A DNA stretch of 64,000 nt from Iamia sp. SCSIO 61187. Lineage in GTDB: Bacteria > Actinomycetota > Acidimicrobiia > Acidimicrobiales > Iamiaceae. This document shows, one piece after another, positions 43,454 through 51,770 of the stretch; position 1 is the stretch's first letter; the number at the start of each line of letters is the position of its first letter. The notes under the pieces were generated by a model that made no database searches, was not told the DNA's origin, and was given only the letters and a program-made list of their open reading frames with translations. Both the position numbers and the translations under genes were made by a program. Where the stretch lies: NCBI RefSeq assembly GCF_019443745.1, contig NZ_CP050948.1:3972001-4036000 (forward strand), given 5' to 3'.

Positions 43454-44851
43454 ATGACAGCGGCGGAGACCTTCGATGTCGTCGTGTTGGGCGGTGGCAC
43501 CGGCGGCTACTCGTGCGCCCTGCGAGCAGCCGACCTCGGGCTGCGCACCGCCGTGGTCGAACGGGACAAGGTCGGCGGAACGTGCCTCCACCGCGGCTGC
43601 ATCCCAGCAAAGGCACTGCTCCAGGCGGCAGAGGTCGCCGAACACGCAGCCGACGCCGCCCACTACGGCGTGCGCGCGACCTTCCACGGCGTCGACCCGG
43701 TAGCAGTTCAGCGCTACAAGCAGCGCATCGTCGACACCAACCACAAGGGCCTCCAGTCGACGCTTCGCCGCCGCGGCGTCGAGGTCATCGCCGGCACAGC
43801 CCGGATGACCAACGCGACCACCCTCGACGTCGACACCGCCGACGGCCTCCGACGGGTGGCTGCAACTCGCGGTCTGGTGCTCGCCACCGGCTCGGCACCA
43901 CGAGCACTGCCGGTCGAGGGCCTCGACGTCGACGGGCACCGCGTGATCACCAGCGACCACGCCCTGTTCCTCGAGCGGGTCCCCGAACGGCCGATCATCA
44001 TCGGTGCCAGCGCCGTCGGCGTGGAGTTCGCGACGATCTGGAAAACGTTCGGCGCCCGATCCGTCACGGTCATCGAGGCACTGCCGGCCGTCGTGCCACG
44101 CGAGGACGTCGACACGAGCAAGGCCCTTGCTTCGGCCCTGAGCAAGCAGGGCATCGACGTGCGCACCGGGGTGAGCGTCGTGGGCGCAGACCGGTCCAGC
44201 GACGCCGTGCGGGTCCGGTTGGGCGACGGCACGGCTCTCGAAGGCGACATCGTCCTCGTTGCCATCGGCCGCGCGCCTGTCAGCGACGGGATGGGCTTCA
44301 GCGAGGCCGGTGTAACGCTGGACCGTGGCTACGTCGGTGTCAATGAGTGGTGCGAGACCGAAGCCGCAGGGGTCTACGCCATAGGCGACGTGATCGGCCG
44401 CCTCGGCTTGGCCCACTCCTCGTTCCAGGAGGGGTTCCTCGTCGCCGAGCGCATCGCAGGCCGGTCCGTGGTGCCCATCGACTACGCCGGCACACCACGC
44501 GTCTACTACTGCCACCCCGAGGTCGCCTCGGTCGGCCTCACCGAGCAACAACTCACCGAGCGCGGCATCCCCTTCCAGAGTCAGCTGCACCCCTTCAGCC
44601 ACAACGCCCGGGCGATGATGACCAAGGCCAGCGGGCACGTGAAGGTGCTCGTCGGCGCCGAGGGTGGGCCGGTGCTTGGCGTCCACATCGTGGGCCCGCG
44701 TGCGACCGACATCATCGGAGAGGCCCAGCTCATCTACAGCTGGGAGGCGCTCCCCACCGAGGTGGCCCAGTTCATCCACCCGCACCCGACCCTCGTGGAG
44801 GCCATCGGCGAAGCGCACATGGCCGCCGCCGGGCGACCGCTCCACGGCTGA
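43454..44851 (+). CDS. Dihydrolipoamide dehydrogenase family flavoprotein
   Basis: 465 aa. FAD motif VVVLGGGTGGYSCALRAADL, redox disulfide GGTCLHRGCIPAKALL, NAD motif IIIGASAVGVEFATIWKTFG, second FAD motif VYAIGDVIG and the active-site FIHPHPTLVEAIGEAHMAAA. All catalytic residues are present, so it is an intact counterpart to the interrupted reductase at 1080. Without lipoyl-carrying dehydrogenase components nearby its partner may be a thiol or metal complex. It lies between the cyclase-YHS gene and the ABC exporter; its stop and the ABC ATG share a base (TGATG). Confidence 0.93.
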   Translation: MTAAETFDVVVLGGGTGGYSCALRAADLGLRTAVVERDKVGGTCLHRGCIPAKALLQAAEVAEHAADAAHYGVRATFHGVDPVAVQRYKQRIVDTNHKGLQSTLRRRGVEVIAGTARMTNATTLDVDTADGLRRVAATRGLVLATGSAPRALPVEGLDVDGHRVITSDHALFLERVPERPIIIGASAVGVEFATIWKTFGARSVTVIEALPAVVPREDVDTSKALASALSKQGIDVRTGVSVVGADRSSDAVRVRLGDGTALEGDIVLVAIGRAPVSDGMGFSEAGVTLDRGYVGVNEWCETEAAGVYAIGDVIGRLGLAHSSFQEGFLVAERIAGRSVVPIDYAGTPRVYYCHPEVASVGLTEQQLTERGIPFQSQLHPFSHNARAMMTKASGHVKVLVGAEGGPVLGVHIVGPRATDIIGEAQLIYSWEALPTEVAQFIHPHPTLVEAIGEAHMAAAGRPLHG

Positions 44852-45570
44852 TGGCGCCGCTGATCGAACTGCGGGACGTCACCCGCGAGTACCGCATGGG
44901 CGAGGTGACGGTCCAGGCCCTGCGTGGCCTCGACCTCGATGTCGACGCGGGCCAGGTGGTGGTCCTGCTCGGACCTTCGGGTTCGGGCAAGACAACTCTC
45001 CTCAACCTGATCGGCGGCCTGGACTCCCCCTCCTCGGGTGCGGTCGCCGTCGCTGGCGAGGCGACGGCGGACCACGATGCGCGGCGTCTGGCGGACTACC
45101 GGGCGCGCACGGTCGGGTTCGTGTTCCAGTTCTTCAACCTCATCCCATCCCTGACCGCCGCGGAGAACGTCGAGTTCGCCCTCGCCCTCGTCGACCGCGA
45201 CCACGCGGGTGCAGCCCGGCGAGCTCGGGAGCTGCTCGAGCGGGTGGGGCTCGGGGACCGTGCTGATCACTTCCCGTCACAGCTGTCCGGTGGCCAGCAG
45301 CAACGAGTCGCCATCGCCCGCGCTCTGGCCAACCGGCCCGCAGTGCTCCTGTGCGACGAGCCGACCGGCAACCTCGACGTCGACACCGGCCGCCAGGTCC
45401 TCGACGTTCTCAACGACACGGCCCGGCGGGAGAACACCACGGTCCTGCTCGTCACCCACAACGGCGCCATAGCTCCTATGGCCGACCGGGTCCTGCGGCT
45501 GCGCGACGGACGCATCGAGTACGACGAGCGCAACCCGAACCCGACCCCGCCAAGCGAGCTGGACTGGTGA
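44851..45570 (+). CDS. ABC transporter ATP-binding protein (MacB/LolD-like)
   Basis: 239 aa from ATG 44851. Walker A LGPSGSGKTTLLNLIGG, signature LSGGQQQRVAIARAL, Walker B VLLCDEPTGNLD and H-loop LVTHNG. Sequence type is that of LolD/MacB ATPases pairing with FtsX-like permeases. Its stop overlaps the GTG of the permease gene (GTGA). Together they export or extract a substrate at the outer face of the membrane. Confidence 0.94.
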   Translation: MAPLIELRDVTREYRMGEVTVQALRGLDLDVDAGQVVVLLGPSGSGKTTLLNLIGGLDSPSSGAVAVAGEATADHDARRLADYRARTVGFVFQFFNLIPSLTAAENVEFALALVDRDHAGAARRARELLERVGLGDRADHFPSQLSGGQQQRVAIARALANRPAVLLCDEPTGNLDVDTGRQVLDVLNDTARRENTTVLLVTHNGAIAPMADRVLRLRDGRIEYDERNPNPTPPSELDW

Positions 45571-47906
45571 CCCGGCGGCTTCTCGCCCGCAAGACGCTCC
45601 GGGAGCTGCGCGCCAACCGCGCCCAGACCATCGCCCTGGCGTCGGTGATCGCTCTCGGGGTGACCGTGTTCATCGCCGCCATCGGCGCCTACCAGGACCT
45701 GGCCTCCTCCGAAGCCACCACCTATGAACGCCTCCGCCTCGCCGACGCCTGGTACCGCATCGAGCCGACGGACCAATCCCTCGTCGAGGACGTCGCGACG
45801 CGACCCGATGTGCAGGACGTCGAGGCCCGCCTGGTGATCGACAGCGGCCTGCAGGTCGGGCGGGATCGCGTCCGGGCCCGGCTCATCGGGACCAGCGTCA
45901 CCGGGCCGGCCGCAGTGAACGACGTGGCTGTCATCGACGGGCAGCGGCCGTCTGACACCGACGGAGTGCTCCTCGAACGGACCTTCGCCGAACGCCGTGG
46001 CATCGCACCGGGCGACACGGTGACTGCGCTCCTCGACGGCGAGGAGGTCCCGTTGCGCGTTGCGGCGACGGTGGCGACACCCGAGTACTTGCAGGTCACC
46101 CCCGACCGCTACGAGCTCCTCCCCGCCCCCAGCAGCTTCGCCGTCATTTTCATCGACCGGACCCAGCTCCAGGAGCTGACCGACAATCGCGGCCAGGTCA
46201 ACGACATCGTCGTACGCCTGGACGGCGACAACTCCTCGACGGCCGCCGTGGAGGCCGACCTGCGCGGGCGGGCCTCGGTGATCGAGGCCACCCCTCGCTC
46301 CGACCAGGCCAGCTACGCCGCCCTGGAGCAGGACCTAGGGAGCTTCCGCGCCATCGCCATCGCCATGCCCACCATCATCCTTGCCGCCGGCGTGATCGCC
46401 ATGGCCGTGATGATGGGCCGCGTCGTCCGCAGCCAACGACCGCTCATCGGCATCATGAAAGCGCTCGGCTACACCGACCGTACCGTCCTGACCCACTACC
46501 TCACCCACGCCCTCGTGATCGGCACCATCGGCTCGATCGTGGGTGTCGTCGCAGGAAGCCTCCTAAGCGGCGTCGTCACCCGCGCCTACACCGCCGAGAT
46601 CGGCGTTCCCTACACCACCTCCGCCTTCCACCCCGCACTCGCCGCACTGGCGGTCGGAGTCTCGCTCGTCGCCATCGCCGTCGCGACCTGGCACCCCGCC
46701 CGCCGGTCCGCCCGACTCGCCCCCGCCCTCGCCACCCGCATCGACCCCGTCGGCCTCGACCACCCGGGGAGGCGAAGCCGAATCGAACGCCTCCTGCCCC
46801 TGCCGCTCAACGCCCGCCTGCCCCTCCGCACCGCCACCAGGGCCCGAGGCCGCGCCATCGGCACCGCCAGCGGCATCGCTGCCGCCATGCTCCTGCTGCT
46901 CATGGTCCTCGCCCTGCGCGACGCAGTGGATCTCTTCATCACCCGCACGTTCGATGACCTCGAGCAGTGGGACATCGCCGTCACCTTCGACGAACCACGA
47001 GACCCCGCCGCACGCGCACCGATCACCGACACTCCCGGTGTCACCGAGGCCAGTCCCTTCCTTCAGGCTCCTGCGCGTCTCGAAGCGCGTGCCCGCGCCC
47101 AAGACGTGCTGCTCACCGCCCTCGATCCTGGACAGGACCTCCGCCGACTCCGCCTCGATGGCACGACGATGGCCAGAGCGCTTGCGCCCGGCCAGATCGT
47201 GCTCACCGACGGGCTCGCAGACGATCTCGGCATCGACGTTGGCGACTCGCTCACCGCGGCCACGCCAACCGGCCCCGTCCGCCTCAGGGTCAGTGCCACA
47301 TCCGACGAGCCCATCCCGTCCCGGGCCTACGTCGGGCTCACCACCGCAGCCGAGGTGGCCGGCGCGACCGTCGCCAACGGCATGCACCTCCGGGTCGAGG
47401 GCGACCAGGCCACGATCCGCTCGGCTCTCTACGACGTCCCCGGCGTCACCGCCGTCGCGGTCCGCGACGAGCAACGATCCGACCTGCGGTCGCTGCTTTC
47501 GGTGTTCGACGCCCTCATCGCCGTGATGCTCGCGTTCTCCGGCGCCATGGCCTTCGCCGTCCTCTTCAACGCCATGACCATCAACGTCCTCGAACGCGAA
47601 CGCGAATACGCCACCATGCGATCCGTCGGCGCCCGGCCCGCACTGATCGCCCGCCTCCTCGCCCTCGAGGTCCTGGTGCTGTGGGCCCTCGCCCTCCTCC
47701 CAGGCCTGCTCGCAGGAACGTGGGTGGCCGCTCGCCTCGGCGACGCCATAGCCGCCGACCTCTTCACCCTCGAGGTGCGGGCCACACCTGCGAGCTACGT
47801 CATCGCCGCGGCGGGGGTCCTGGCCATCGCCCTCCTTGCCCTACTGCTCCCCCTACGTCGCGTGGCACGCCTGGACCTGGCGTCCGCCACCAAGACCCTC
47901 GGATGA
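45567..47906 (+). CDS. FtsX/MacB-like ABC transporter permease
   Basis: 779 aa from GTG 45567. An N-terminal membrane helix (TIALASVIALGVTVFIAAIG), a large periplasmic domain, three membrane helices (AMPTIILAAGVIAMAVMMGR and following), a second periplasmic domain, and three C-terminal helices (VLFNAMTINVLEREREYATM, LALEVLVLWALALLPGLLAG, VIAAAGVLAIALLALLLPLR). This is the duplicated FtsX layout of lipoprotein and macrolide exporters. The substrate is unknown; candidate cargoes are lipoproteins, of which the element encodes many. Confidence 0.9.
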   Translation: MTRRLLARKTLRELRANRAQTIALASVIALGVTVFIAAIGAYQDLASSEATTYERLRLADAWYRIEPTDQSLVEDVATRPDVQDVEARLVIDSGLQVGRDRVRARLIGTSVTGPAAVNDVAVIDGQRPSDTDGVLLERTFAERRGIAPGDTVTALLDGEEVPLRVAATVATPEYLQVTPDRYELLPAPSSFAVIFIDRTQLQELTDNRGQVNDIVVRLDGDNSSTAAVEADLRGRASVIEATPRSDQASYAALEQDLGSFRAIAIAMPTIILAAGVIAMAVMMGRVVRSQRPLIGIMKALGYTDRTVLTHYLTHALVIGTIGSIVGVVAGSLLSGVVTRAYTAEIGVPYTTSAFHPALAALAVGVSLVAIAVATWHPARRSARLAPALATRIDPVGLDHPGRRSRIERLLPLPLNARLPLRTATRARGRAIGTASGIAAAMLLLLMVLALRDAVDLFITRTFDDLEQWDIAVTFDEPRDPAARAPITDTPGVTEASPFLQAPARLEARARAQDVLLTALDPGQDLRRLRLDGTTMARALAPGQIVLTDGLADDLGIDVGDSLTAATPTGPVRLRVSATSDEPIPSRAYVGLTTAAEVAGATVANGMHLRVEGDQATIRSALYDVPGVTAVAVRDEQRSDLRSLLSVFDALIAVMLAFSGAMAFAVLFNAMTINVLEREREYATMRSVGARPALIARLLALEVLVLWALALLPGLLAGTWVAARLGDAIAADLFTLEVRATPASYVIAAAGVLAIALLALLLPLRRVARLDLASATKTLG

Positions 47907-47943
47907 CCCCTTCCGAGCCGATCAAGGCAGTGGTCGAGCGGGT

Positions 47944-48591
47944 CTAGGTGCCGTCGTCGTCCAGCAGCTCGCGGATCGCCCGGGCGAGCTCGGCCGCCGT
48001 CAGCTCACCCGTGCGAGTCCCCGCGATGGTCCCGTCGCGGGCGACGAACACCGTGGACGGCATGCCGAAGAGCCCGTAGTCGCGTGCAGTGCCGCGGTCG
48101 GGGTCCATGCCCGACGGATAGGCGACGCCGGCCTCGGCGACGAACCCGAGCGCATCGTCCCGGTTGTCCTGGTGATTGACCCCGATGAAGGCCACCCGGT
48201 CACCGAACTCGTCATACGCCGCTTGCAGCGCCGGCATCTCCCATCGACACGGCAGGCACCACGAAGCCCAGAAGTTGACCACCGCCGGGCGACCACCCCG
48301 ACCGTCGAGACCCACCGTCGCCTTTGGGTCCTCCAGATCGGGCAGGTCGAAGTTCGGTGCCTGCTTGCCTTCGCCAGCGCGAAGTTCGGCCGGCCGCGGA
48401 GTCCATGCAGAGTTCCCCGCGACGACCGCCACCACGGCAAACCCGAGCCCGATCCACGGGCGACTCCGTCGCCACTCTCGACTCGTCGAATCCGCCTCCG
48501 CCTTTCGGCGGGTTCGCCTATGCCCGCTCACATCGGTCCCGCCTGCTGTTCCCGCTCCCCTGACTCCCGCCAGCGACCTGCGCCGGCTCAC
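47944..48591 (-). CDS. TlpA-like membrane-anchored thioredoxin
   Basis: 215 aa from GTG 48591, overlapping the lspA stop (GTGA). Membrane anchor WIGLGFAVVAVVAGNSAW, then an AhpC/TSA thioredoxin domain with WASWCLPCRWEMPALQAAYD and cis-Pro in LFGMPSTVFVARDGT. It resembles ResA/TlpA thiol reductases for cytochrome c maturation or oxidative defence. Pairing with lspA is unusual but supported by the overlap; the two are read from the same promoter region. An upstream extension of the frame is rejected. Confidence 0.87.
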   Translation of the reverse strand: MSRRRSLAGVRGAGTAGGTDVSGHRRTRRKAEADSTSREWRRSRPWIGLGFAVVAVVAGNSAWTPRPAELRAGEGKQAPNFDLPDLEDPKATVGLDGRGGRPAVVNFWASWCLPCRWEMPALQAAYDEFGDRVAFIGVNHQDNRDDALGFVAEAGVAYPSGMDPDRGTARDYGLFGMPSTVFVARDGTIAGTRTGELTAAELARAIRELLDDDGT

Positions 48592-49082
48592 CGCTCCGAG
48601 GTCTCGGCCTGGGACACGCCGATCGGTTCGGTGCCGCGTCCCCGCAGCTCTTGGCGAGCACCGTCGAACACGATGAGCGCCGCTCCTGTGCATATCGCGA
48701 CGTCAGCAAGGTTGAAGGTCGGCCACCACGTCAGATGCACCATGTCGACAACCGAGCCACCCACCATCCGATCGAGCAGGTTGCCGACCGCCCCTCCGAG
48801 CACAAGCCCAACTGCAAGCGGTGGCTGCAGGCGACCCGTCCAACCAGCCCGGGCCAGGCCGACGCAGAGCGCCCCGGTGAGCACGAGGAGCAGACCGGTC
48901 GGTGCCGACTGACCGAGGCCGAACGCGACCCCCGGGTTTCGCGACAGCTGGAGCGAGAGCGATCCCCCGATCTCAACCGGCACAGCCAGCGCGGCAGCAG
49001 CCCACATCTTCGAGGCCGCATCGACCACGAGGGCGGCCCCCGCGGCGACGACCAGGCGCCGGCGCGCACTCACGCTTCGCAC
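48588..49082 (-). CDS. lspA: Lipoprotein signal peptidase (signal peptidase II)
   Basis: 164 aa from GTG 49082, four membrane segments. Catalytic aspartates are in GNLLDRMVGGSVVDMVHL and WWPTFNLADVAICTGAALIV. It cleaves lipoprotein signal peptides after Lgt has attached the lipid. The N-terminal DAASK replaces the usual DQxxK, a small deviation. It lies downstream of a perfect 8-bp palindrome (49140-49167) and overlaps tlpA. An accessory copy for the element lipoproteins is plausible; lgt is at 2533. Confidence 0.93.
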   Translation of the reverse strand: MRSVSARRRLVVAAGAALVVDAASKMWAAAALAVPVEIGGSLSLQLSRNPGVAFGLGQSAPTGLLLVLTGALCVGLARAGWTGRLQPPLAVGLVLGGAVGNLLDRMVGGSVVDMVHLTWWPTFNLADVAICTGAALIVFDGARQELRGRGTEPIGVSQAETSER

Positions 49083-49139
49083 TCGCAGATCGAGGGCCGC
49101 TCAGCGCGGGCATGCCAGAGCTTGCGGGCAGTTAGTTGC

Positions 49140-49167
49140 ATCGGCGAGGGATTGTATTATCGCCGAT
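49140..49167. promoter_or_regulatory. Perfect palindrome upstream of lspA
   Basis: ATCGGCGA (49140-49147) and TCGCCGAT (49160-49167) enclose a 12-base AT-rich spacer that contains GATAAT on the minus strand, a -10-like element directed toward lspA (start 49082). The arrangement is typical of a repressor or metalloregulator site covering a promoter. The protein that binds it is unknown. Confidence 0.55.
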
Positions 49168-49189
49168 CCGTTATGAGAAGTCGGCACGC

Positions 49190-49633
49190 CTACGCGCTGG
49201 CGCCGAGAAGCCGCTCCGCTTGAAGCGACTGGTTCACCTGCAGAGCGACCAACCCGACCATCGCAGCACCCAGCACGAACTTCCGCGGGACGAAGACCTC
49301 CACCCATCGACCCGTCAGCCGACCCACGACGGCGCGAACGATCACCGCCACAACCAGGATGGCGAGCAGCGGCACCACCGGGTTCCACGACCACGCCACC
49401 CCGACATCACCGTTGGCCAACGCGAGGGTCCCTCGCGTGCCGCCACAGAACGGACAAGGGATGCCGGCGCTGTGGAGCGGTCCACCTGGGTCGAACTTCG
49501 GCAGACCACCGACTCGAAGTCCGATGGCGCCGAGGACAGCCGCAGCACCAAGGACAAGCAGCCACCTGGCGCGATCCGCAGAAGCGAGGGCGACCCGGGG
49601 ACGGCCTGCCGCTGCCGCTGTCATCTCGATCAT
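49190..49633 (-). CDS. DUF2752 membrane protein
   Basis: 147 aa from ATG 49633; a longer frame to 50485 is not supported. Three membrane segments and the DUF2752 signature GIPCPFCGGTRGTLALANGD (CPxCGxTR), which may bind metal. Function unknown. It sits between the small winged-helix-like protein and lspA in the same direction. The tail VNQSLQAERLLGASA is amphipathic. Confidence 0.82.
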   Translation of the reverse strand: MIEMTAAAAGRPRVALASADRARWLLVLGAAAVLGAIGLRVGGLPKFDPGGPLHSAGIPCPFCGGTRGTLALANGDVGVAWSWNPVVPLLAILVVAVIVRAVVGRLTGRWVEVFVPRKFVLGAAMVGLVALQVNQSLQAERLLGASA

Positions 49634-49743
49634 CGTCCCTTGCTCCTTCCGTGATCGAACGCAACCTACGGCATGCGACGGAACGAGGTTCTCGCAAGGC
49701 TCTCGGCACTGCGCTCGAACCGGGAGTTCGTGAGCCGTGGCCC

Positions 49744-50110
49744 CTACGGCGTTGTGCGGTCGTACAGGACCTGGCTCACCCAACCGCCATAGCCGCTCCA
49801 GCCGCGGCTCTGCCCCAGGGCAGCCACGCGCTCGATGGCCCGGTGGCCGGCAGGTGTGCGCCAGACCCGTTCGCCGTCCCACTCCAGCAAGCCGGCCTGA
49901 CCCAGACGGCGCATCGCCAGCTCCTTCTCTTCGAGGGAGAGATCGCGGAACGCCTGGCCCATCAGCTGGGCTCGGGAGACGCCGTCCAAGCCCGGCGTAG
50001 GCCAGGACGATGTAGTCGATCGTGGGGTCCTCGCCAGCCGAACGGGCTCCGTCACTTGGGTACATGCGTTCCCACGATCGCGCGACCTGCTGCTGCGATC
50101 CACGGTCCAT
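49744..50110 (-). pseudogene. Small winged-helix-like protein, frameshifted
   Basis: From ATG 50110 the frame reads RGSQQQVARSWERMYPSDGA then DPTIDYIVLAYAGL; the remainder, GVSRAQLMGQAFRDLSLEEK and GLLEWDGERVWRTPAGHRAI, is in another frame. Removing one G near 49987 restores a protein of about 121 aa ending in SQVLYDRTTP. The central part looks like a winged helix (LGQAGLLEWDGERVWRTPAG). Function unknown. It lies next to the attachment region and may be part of the element boundary. Confidence 0.55.
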
Positions 50111-50139
50111 CGAGATTTCTTCGGCCGAGTCCGTCAGAC

Positions 50140-50159
50140 GGGCACAAATCGGGCACAAA
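50140..50159 (+). repeat. Tandem 11-bp repeat left of the att core (candidate integrase arm sites)
   Basis: GGGCACAAA occurs twice with an 11-base period (50140-50148, 50151-50159). A similar pair lies on the other side of the tRNA fragment (50426-50445). Two arm-type pairs flanking a core are typical of tyrosine integrase attachment sites. Identity as arm sites is inference. Confidence 0.45.
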
Positions 50160-50235
50160 CGGCTCGCCACGGGACCGATCGGGACGCAACGGACCGACAC
50201 GGGATGGACGGCGGCGGCGGAGCCCGGAAACGACA

Positions 50236-50278
50236 AAGCCCCTGGTCGGAGGGCGTTTCTGCCTCCTTCCAGGGGCTT
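50236..50278 (-). terminator. Intrinsic terminator following the tRNA fragment
   Basis: AAGCCCCTGG (50236-50245) pairs with CCAGGGGCTT (50269-50278), with an inner stem GGAGG/CCTCC; on the minus strand it is followed by a T-rich run (TTTGTCGTTTCC). It sits 10 bases after the tRNA 3' end and reads as the native terminator of that tRNA. Confidence 0.65.
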
Positions 50279-50287
50279 GGTGCTGAG

Positions 50288-50337
50288 CACCCCCAACGGG
50301 ATTCGAACCCGTGCCGCCACCTTGAGAGGGTGGTGAT
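50288..50337 (-). tRNA. tRNA-Glu (CTC) 3' fragment, likely attachment core
   Basis: Minus strand. An anticodon arm (CCACC, loop CTCTCAA, GGTGG) reads anticodon CTC, followed by variable region and T arm (ACGGG, TTCGAAT, CCCGT) and the acceptor 3' strand TGGGGGT. The D arm and 5' acceptor strand are absent: the sequence before the anticodon arm does not fold as tRNA. A 3' fragment beside an integrase is the classic signature of integration into a tRNA gene. Confidence 0.75.
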
Positions 50338-50425
50338 CTGAGCGGAATCCGCGCCATGCCGCGGCGACAAACTCCCTGGTCAGCCCGCCTGCCGAAGCAC
50401 GGGCCGTTGACCCCCAGGCCGCTGA

Positions 50426-50445
50426 GGGACACAATCGGGACACAT
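50426..50445 (+). repeat. Tandem 11-bp repeat right of the att core (candidate integrase arm sites)
   Basis: GGGACACAA (50426-50434) and GGGACACAT (50437-50445) have the same 11-base period and a similar sequence to the pair at 50140. They lie between the tRNA fragment and the integrase start. Confidence 0.45.
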
Positions 50446-50535
50446 TCCTGCTCGAAGCCCGCAGGGCGTCGGCGAGCCGACGCACGAGAGCTTCCTCACC
50501 CCATCAGGGCCTAGTGCCCGCGGAGAGGAAGCCTC

Positions 50536-51708
50536 ATGCCGCGCCGGATCTACAGCAAGCCGATCGCCTCGTTCGAGTACGGGACCCGCGTCTACGCACC
50601 GTCCGAGTCCAGGCCCACCTACCGGGTAATCGCCAAGGACCCCAACGGCAAGCGGATCTTCCTCCGCTTCTCGACCGAGGCCGAGGCCCGCCAACGCGCC
50701 CGCGAGATCGAGACGTCACTCGCCTCGTCGGTCACCCTCCCCGGGAGGGGCAACGCCCCGACCACTGTCGGGCAGCTGATCGACCGCTACCTCGCCAGTC
50801 TCGGGTCCCGGTCGACCCGGTACGCCGAGCGTCAGGAGTACCTTCTCCGCTGCTGGGTCCGCCCTGTGCTCGATGACCATCCGCTGCGGGCCTGGACCCC
50901 CGCCGACTCCGATCAGGTGCTCGACCAGGCTCGCGCCTCGCTGGCGCCGGCGACGGTGCAGAACCTCGGTGCCGCGATGCGTGCGCTCGTCACCTTCGCC
51001 TTCAAGAACCGGTGGCTCCCCCGTGAGGCAGACCCGATGTGGAAGGTGCAGTACACGCCGAAGCCCGAGCACCAGGGCGAGGCAACCGGCTTCATCCCAC
51101 GCGACGACCTGCCGACCGACGAGCAGTGCGCCGCCCTCTTCGCGGCGCTCGCCGAGCAGGGTCATCCGGACTGGGCACTGGCCATGAGGCTCAAGCACCG
51201 CAGCGGCCTCCGCTGGGGTGAGCTCATCGCCCTCCGCCCGTGCGACCTGACCTTCTCGCCGAAGCGGAGCATCGCCGTCGTCCGGGCCGTCGAGCAGTCC
51301 CGGAAGGGCTTCGCCATCAAAACCACCAAGAATCGGCAGCGCCGGCAGACGATCTTCCCGGCCAGCCTCTGCGACGACCTCGCCGCCTGGTGCGCTGAGC
51401 GCCCATCCGACGCCCTCCTCTTCATCGGCACCGACGGCGGCTTCGCCAACCGCCGGACGGTCCAGCGCTTCTGGGCTCGGGCAGCGAAGGCCGCGGGCTG
51501 GCCCATGCAGGGACCGATGTCGGCGATCTGGCACCCCCACGACATGCGCCACGTCGCCGCCTGCTGGATGCTCTACGACGTCGGCCTCGAGGCACCGGCG
51601 GTGAGCGCAATGCTCGGCCACGCCAACACCGCCTTCACCCTCAGCCGCTACGTCAGCGTCCGAGGCGACCTCGCCGCCACCGCCACCGCCGCCACCGAAG
51701 TTTGGTGA
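50536..51708 (+). CDS. int: Tyrosine recombinase/integrase
   Basis: 390 aa, ATG 50536 with AGAGGAAG upstream. An N-terminal arm-binding domain (RPTYRVIAKDPNGKRIFLRF), a SAM-like core-binding domain (TTVGQLIDRYLASLGSRSTR) and a catalytic domain with the complete pentad: R in SGLRWGELIALRP, K in KTTKNRQRRQTIFP, HxxR in WHPHDMRHVAACWM, H in MLGHANTAFT and Y in LSRYVSVRGD. It should catalyse integration at the tRNA-Glu core 200 bases upstream. Nothing suggests inactivation. The excisionase-like gene is 37.8 kb away. Confidence 0.95.
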   Translation: MPRRIYSKPIASFEYGTRVYAPSESRPTYRVIAKDPNGKRIFLRFSTEAEARQRAREIETSLASSVTLPGRGNAPTTVGQLIDRYLASLGSRSTRYAERQEYLLRCWVRPVLDDHPLRAWTPADSDQVLDQARASLAPATVQNLGAAMRALVTFAFKNRWLPREADPMWKVQYTPKPEHQGEATGFIPRDDLPTDEQCAALFAALAEQGHPDWALAMRLKHRSGLRWGELIALRPCDLTFSPKRSIAVVRAVEQSRKGFAIKTTKNRQRRQTIFPASLCDDLAAWCAERPSDALLFIGTDGGFANRRTVQRFWARAAKAAGWPMQGPMSAIWHPHDMRHVAACWMLYDVGLEAPAVSAMLGHANTAFTLSRYVSVRGDLAATATAATEVW

Positions 51709-51770
51709 CGCCCTTGGTTGCCAAAGTCCCGGTACTTGACGACGTCCGCCCTGAGGCTCGCTCGGCAGGG

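Noticed and set aside
42322-44346. Long plus-strand frame across the P1B ATPase and dehydrogenase genes
   Set aside because: It is a GC-rich shadow frame: Arg/Pro/His-rich with no domain, overlapping genes with strong motifs in another frame.
42548-44845. Antisense frame of about 765 codons
   Set aside because: It lies opposite the pump, cyclase and dehydrogenase, with no recognisable domain and biased composition; long antisense frames are common at this GC content.
50338-50535. 5' half of the tRNA-Glu upstream of the fragment
   Set aside because: The sequence next to the anticodon arm does not form a D arm or pair with the acceptor strand TGGGGGT.
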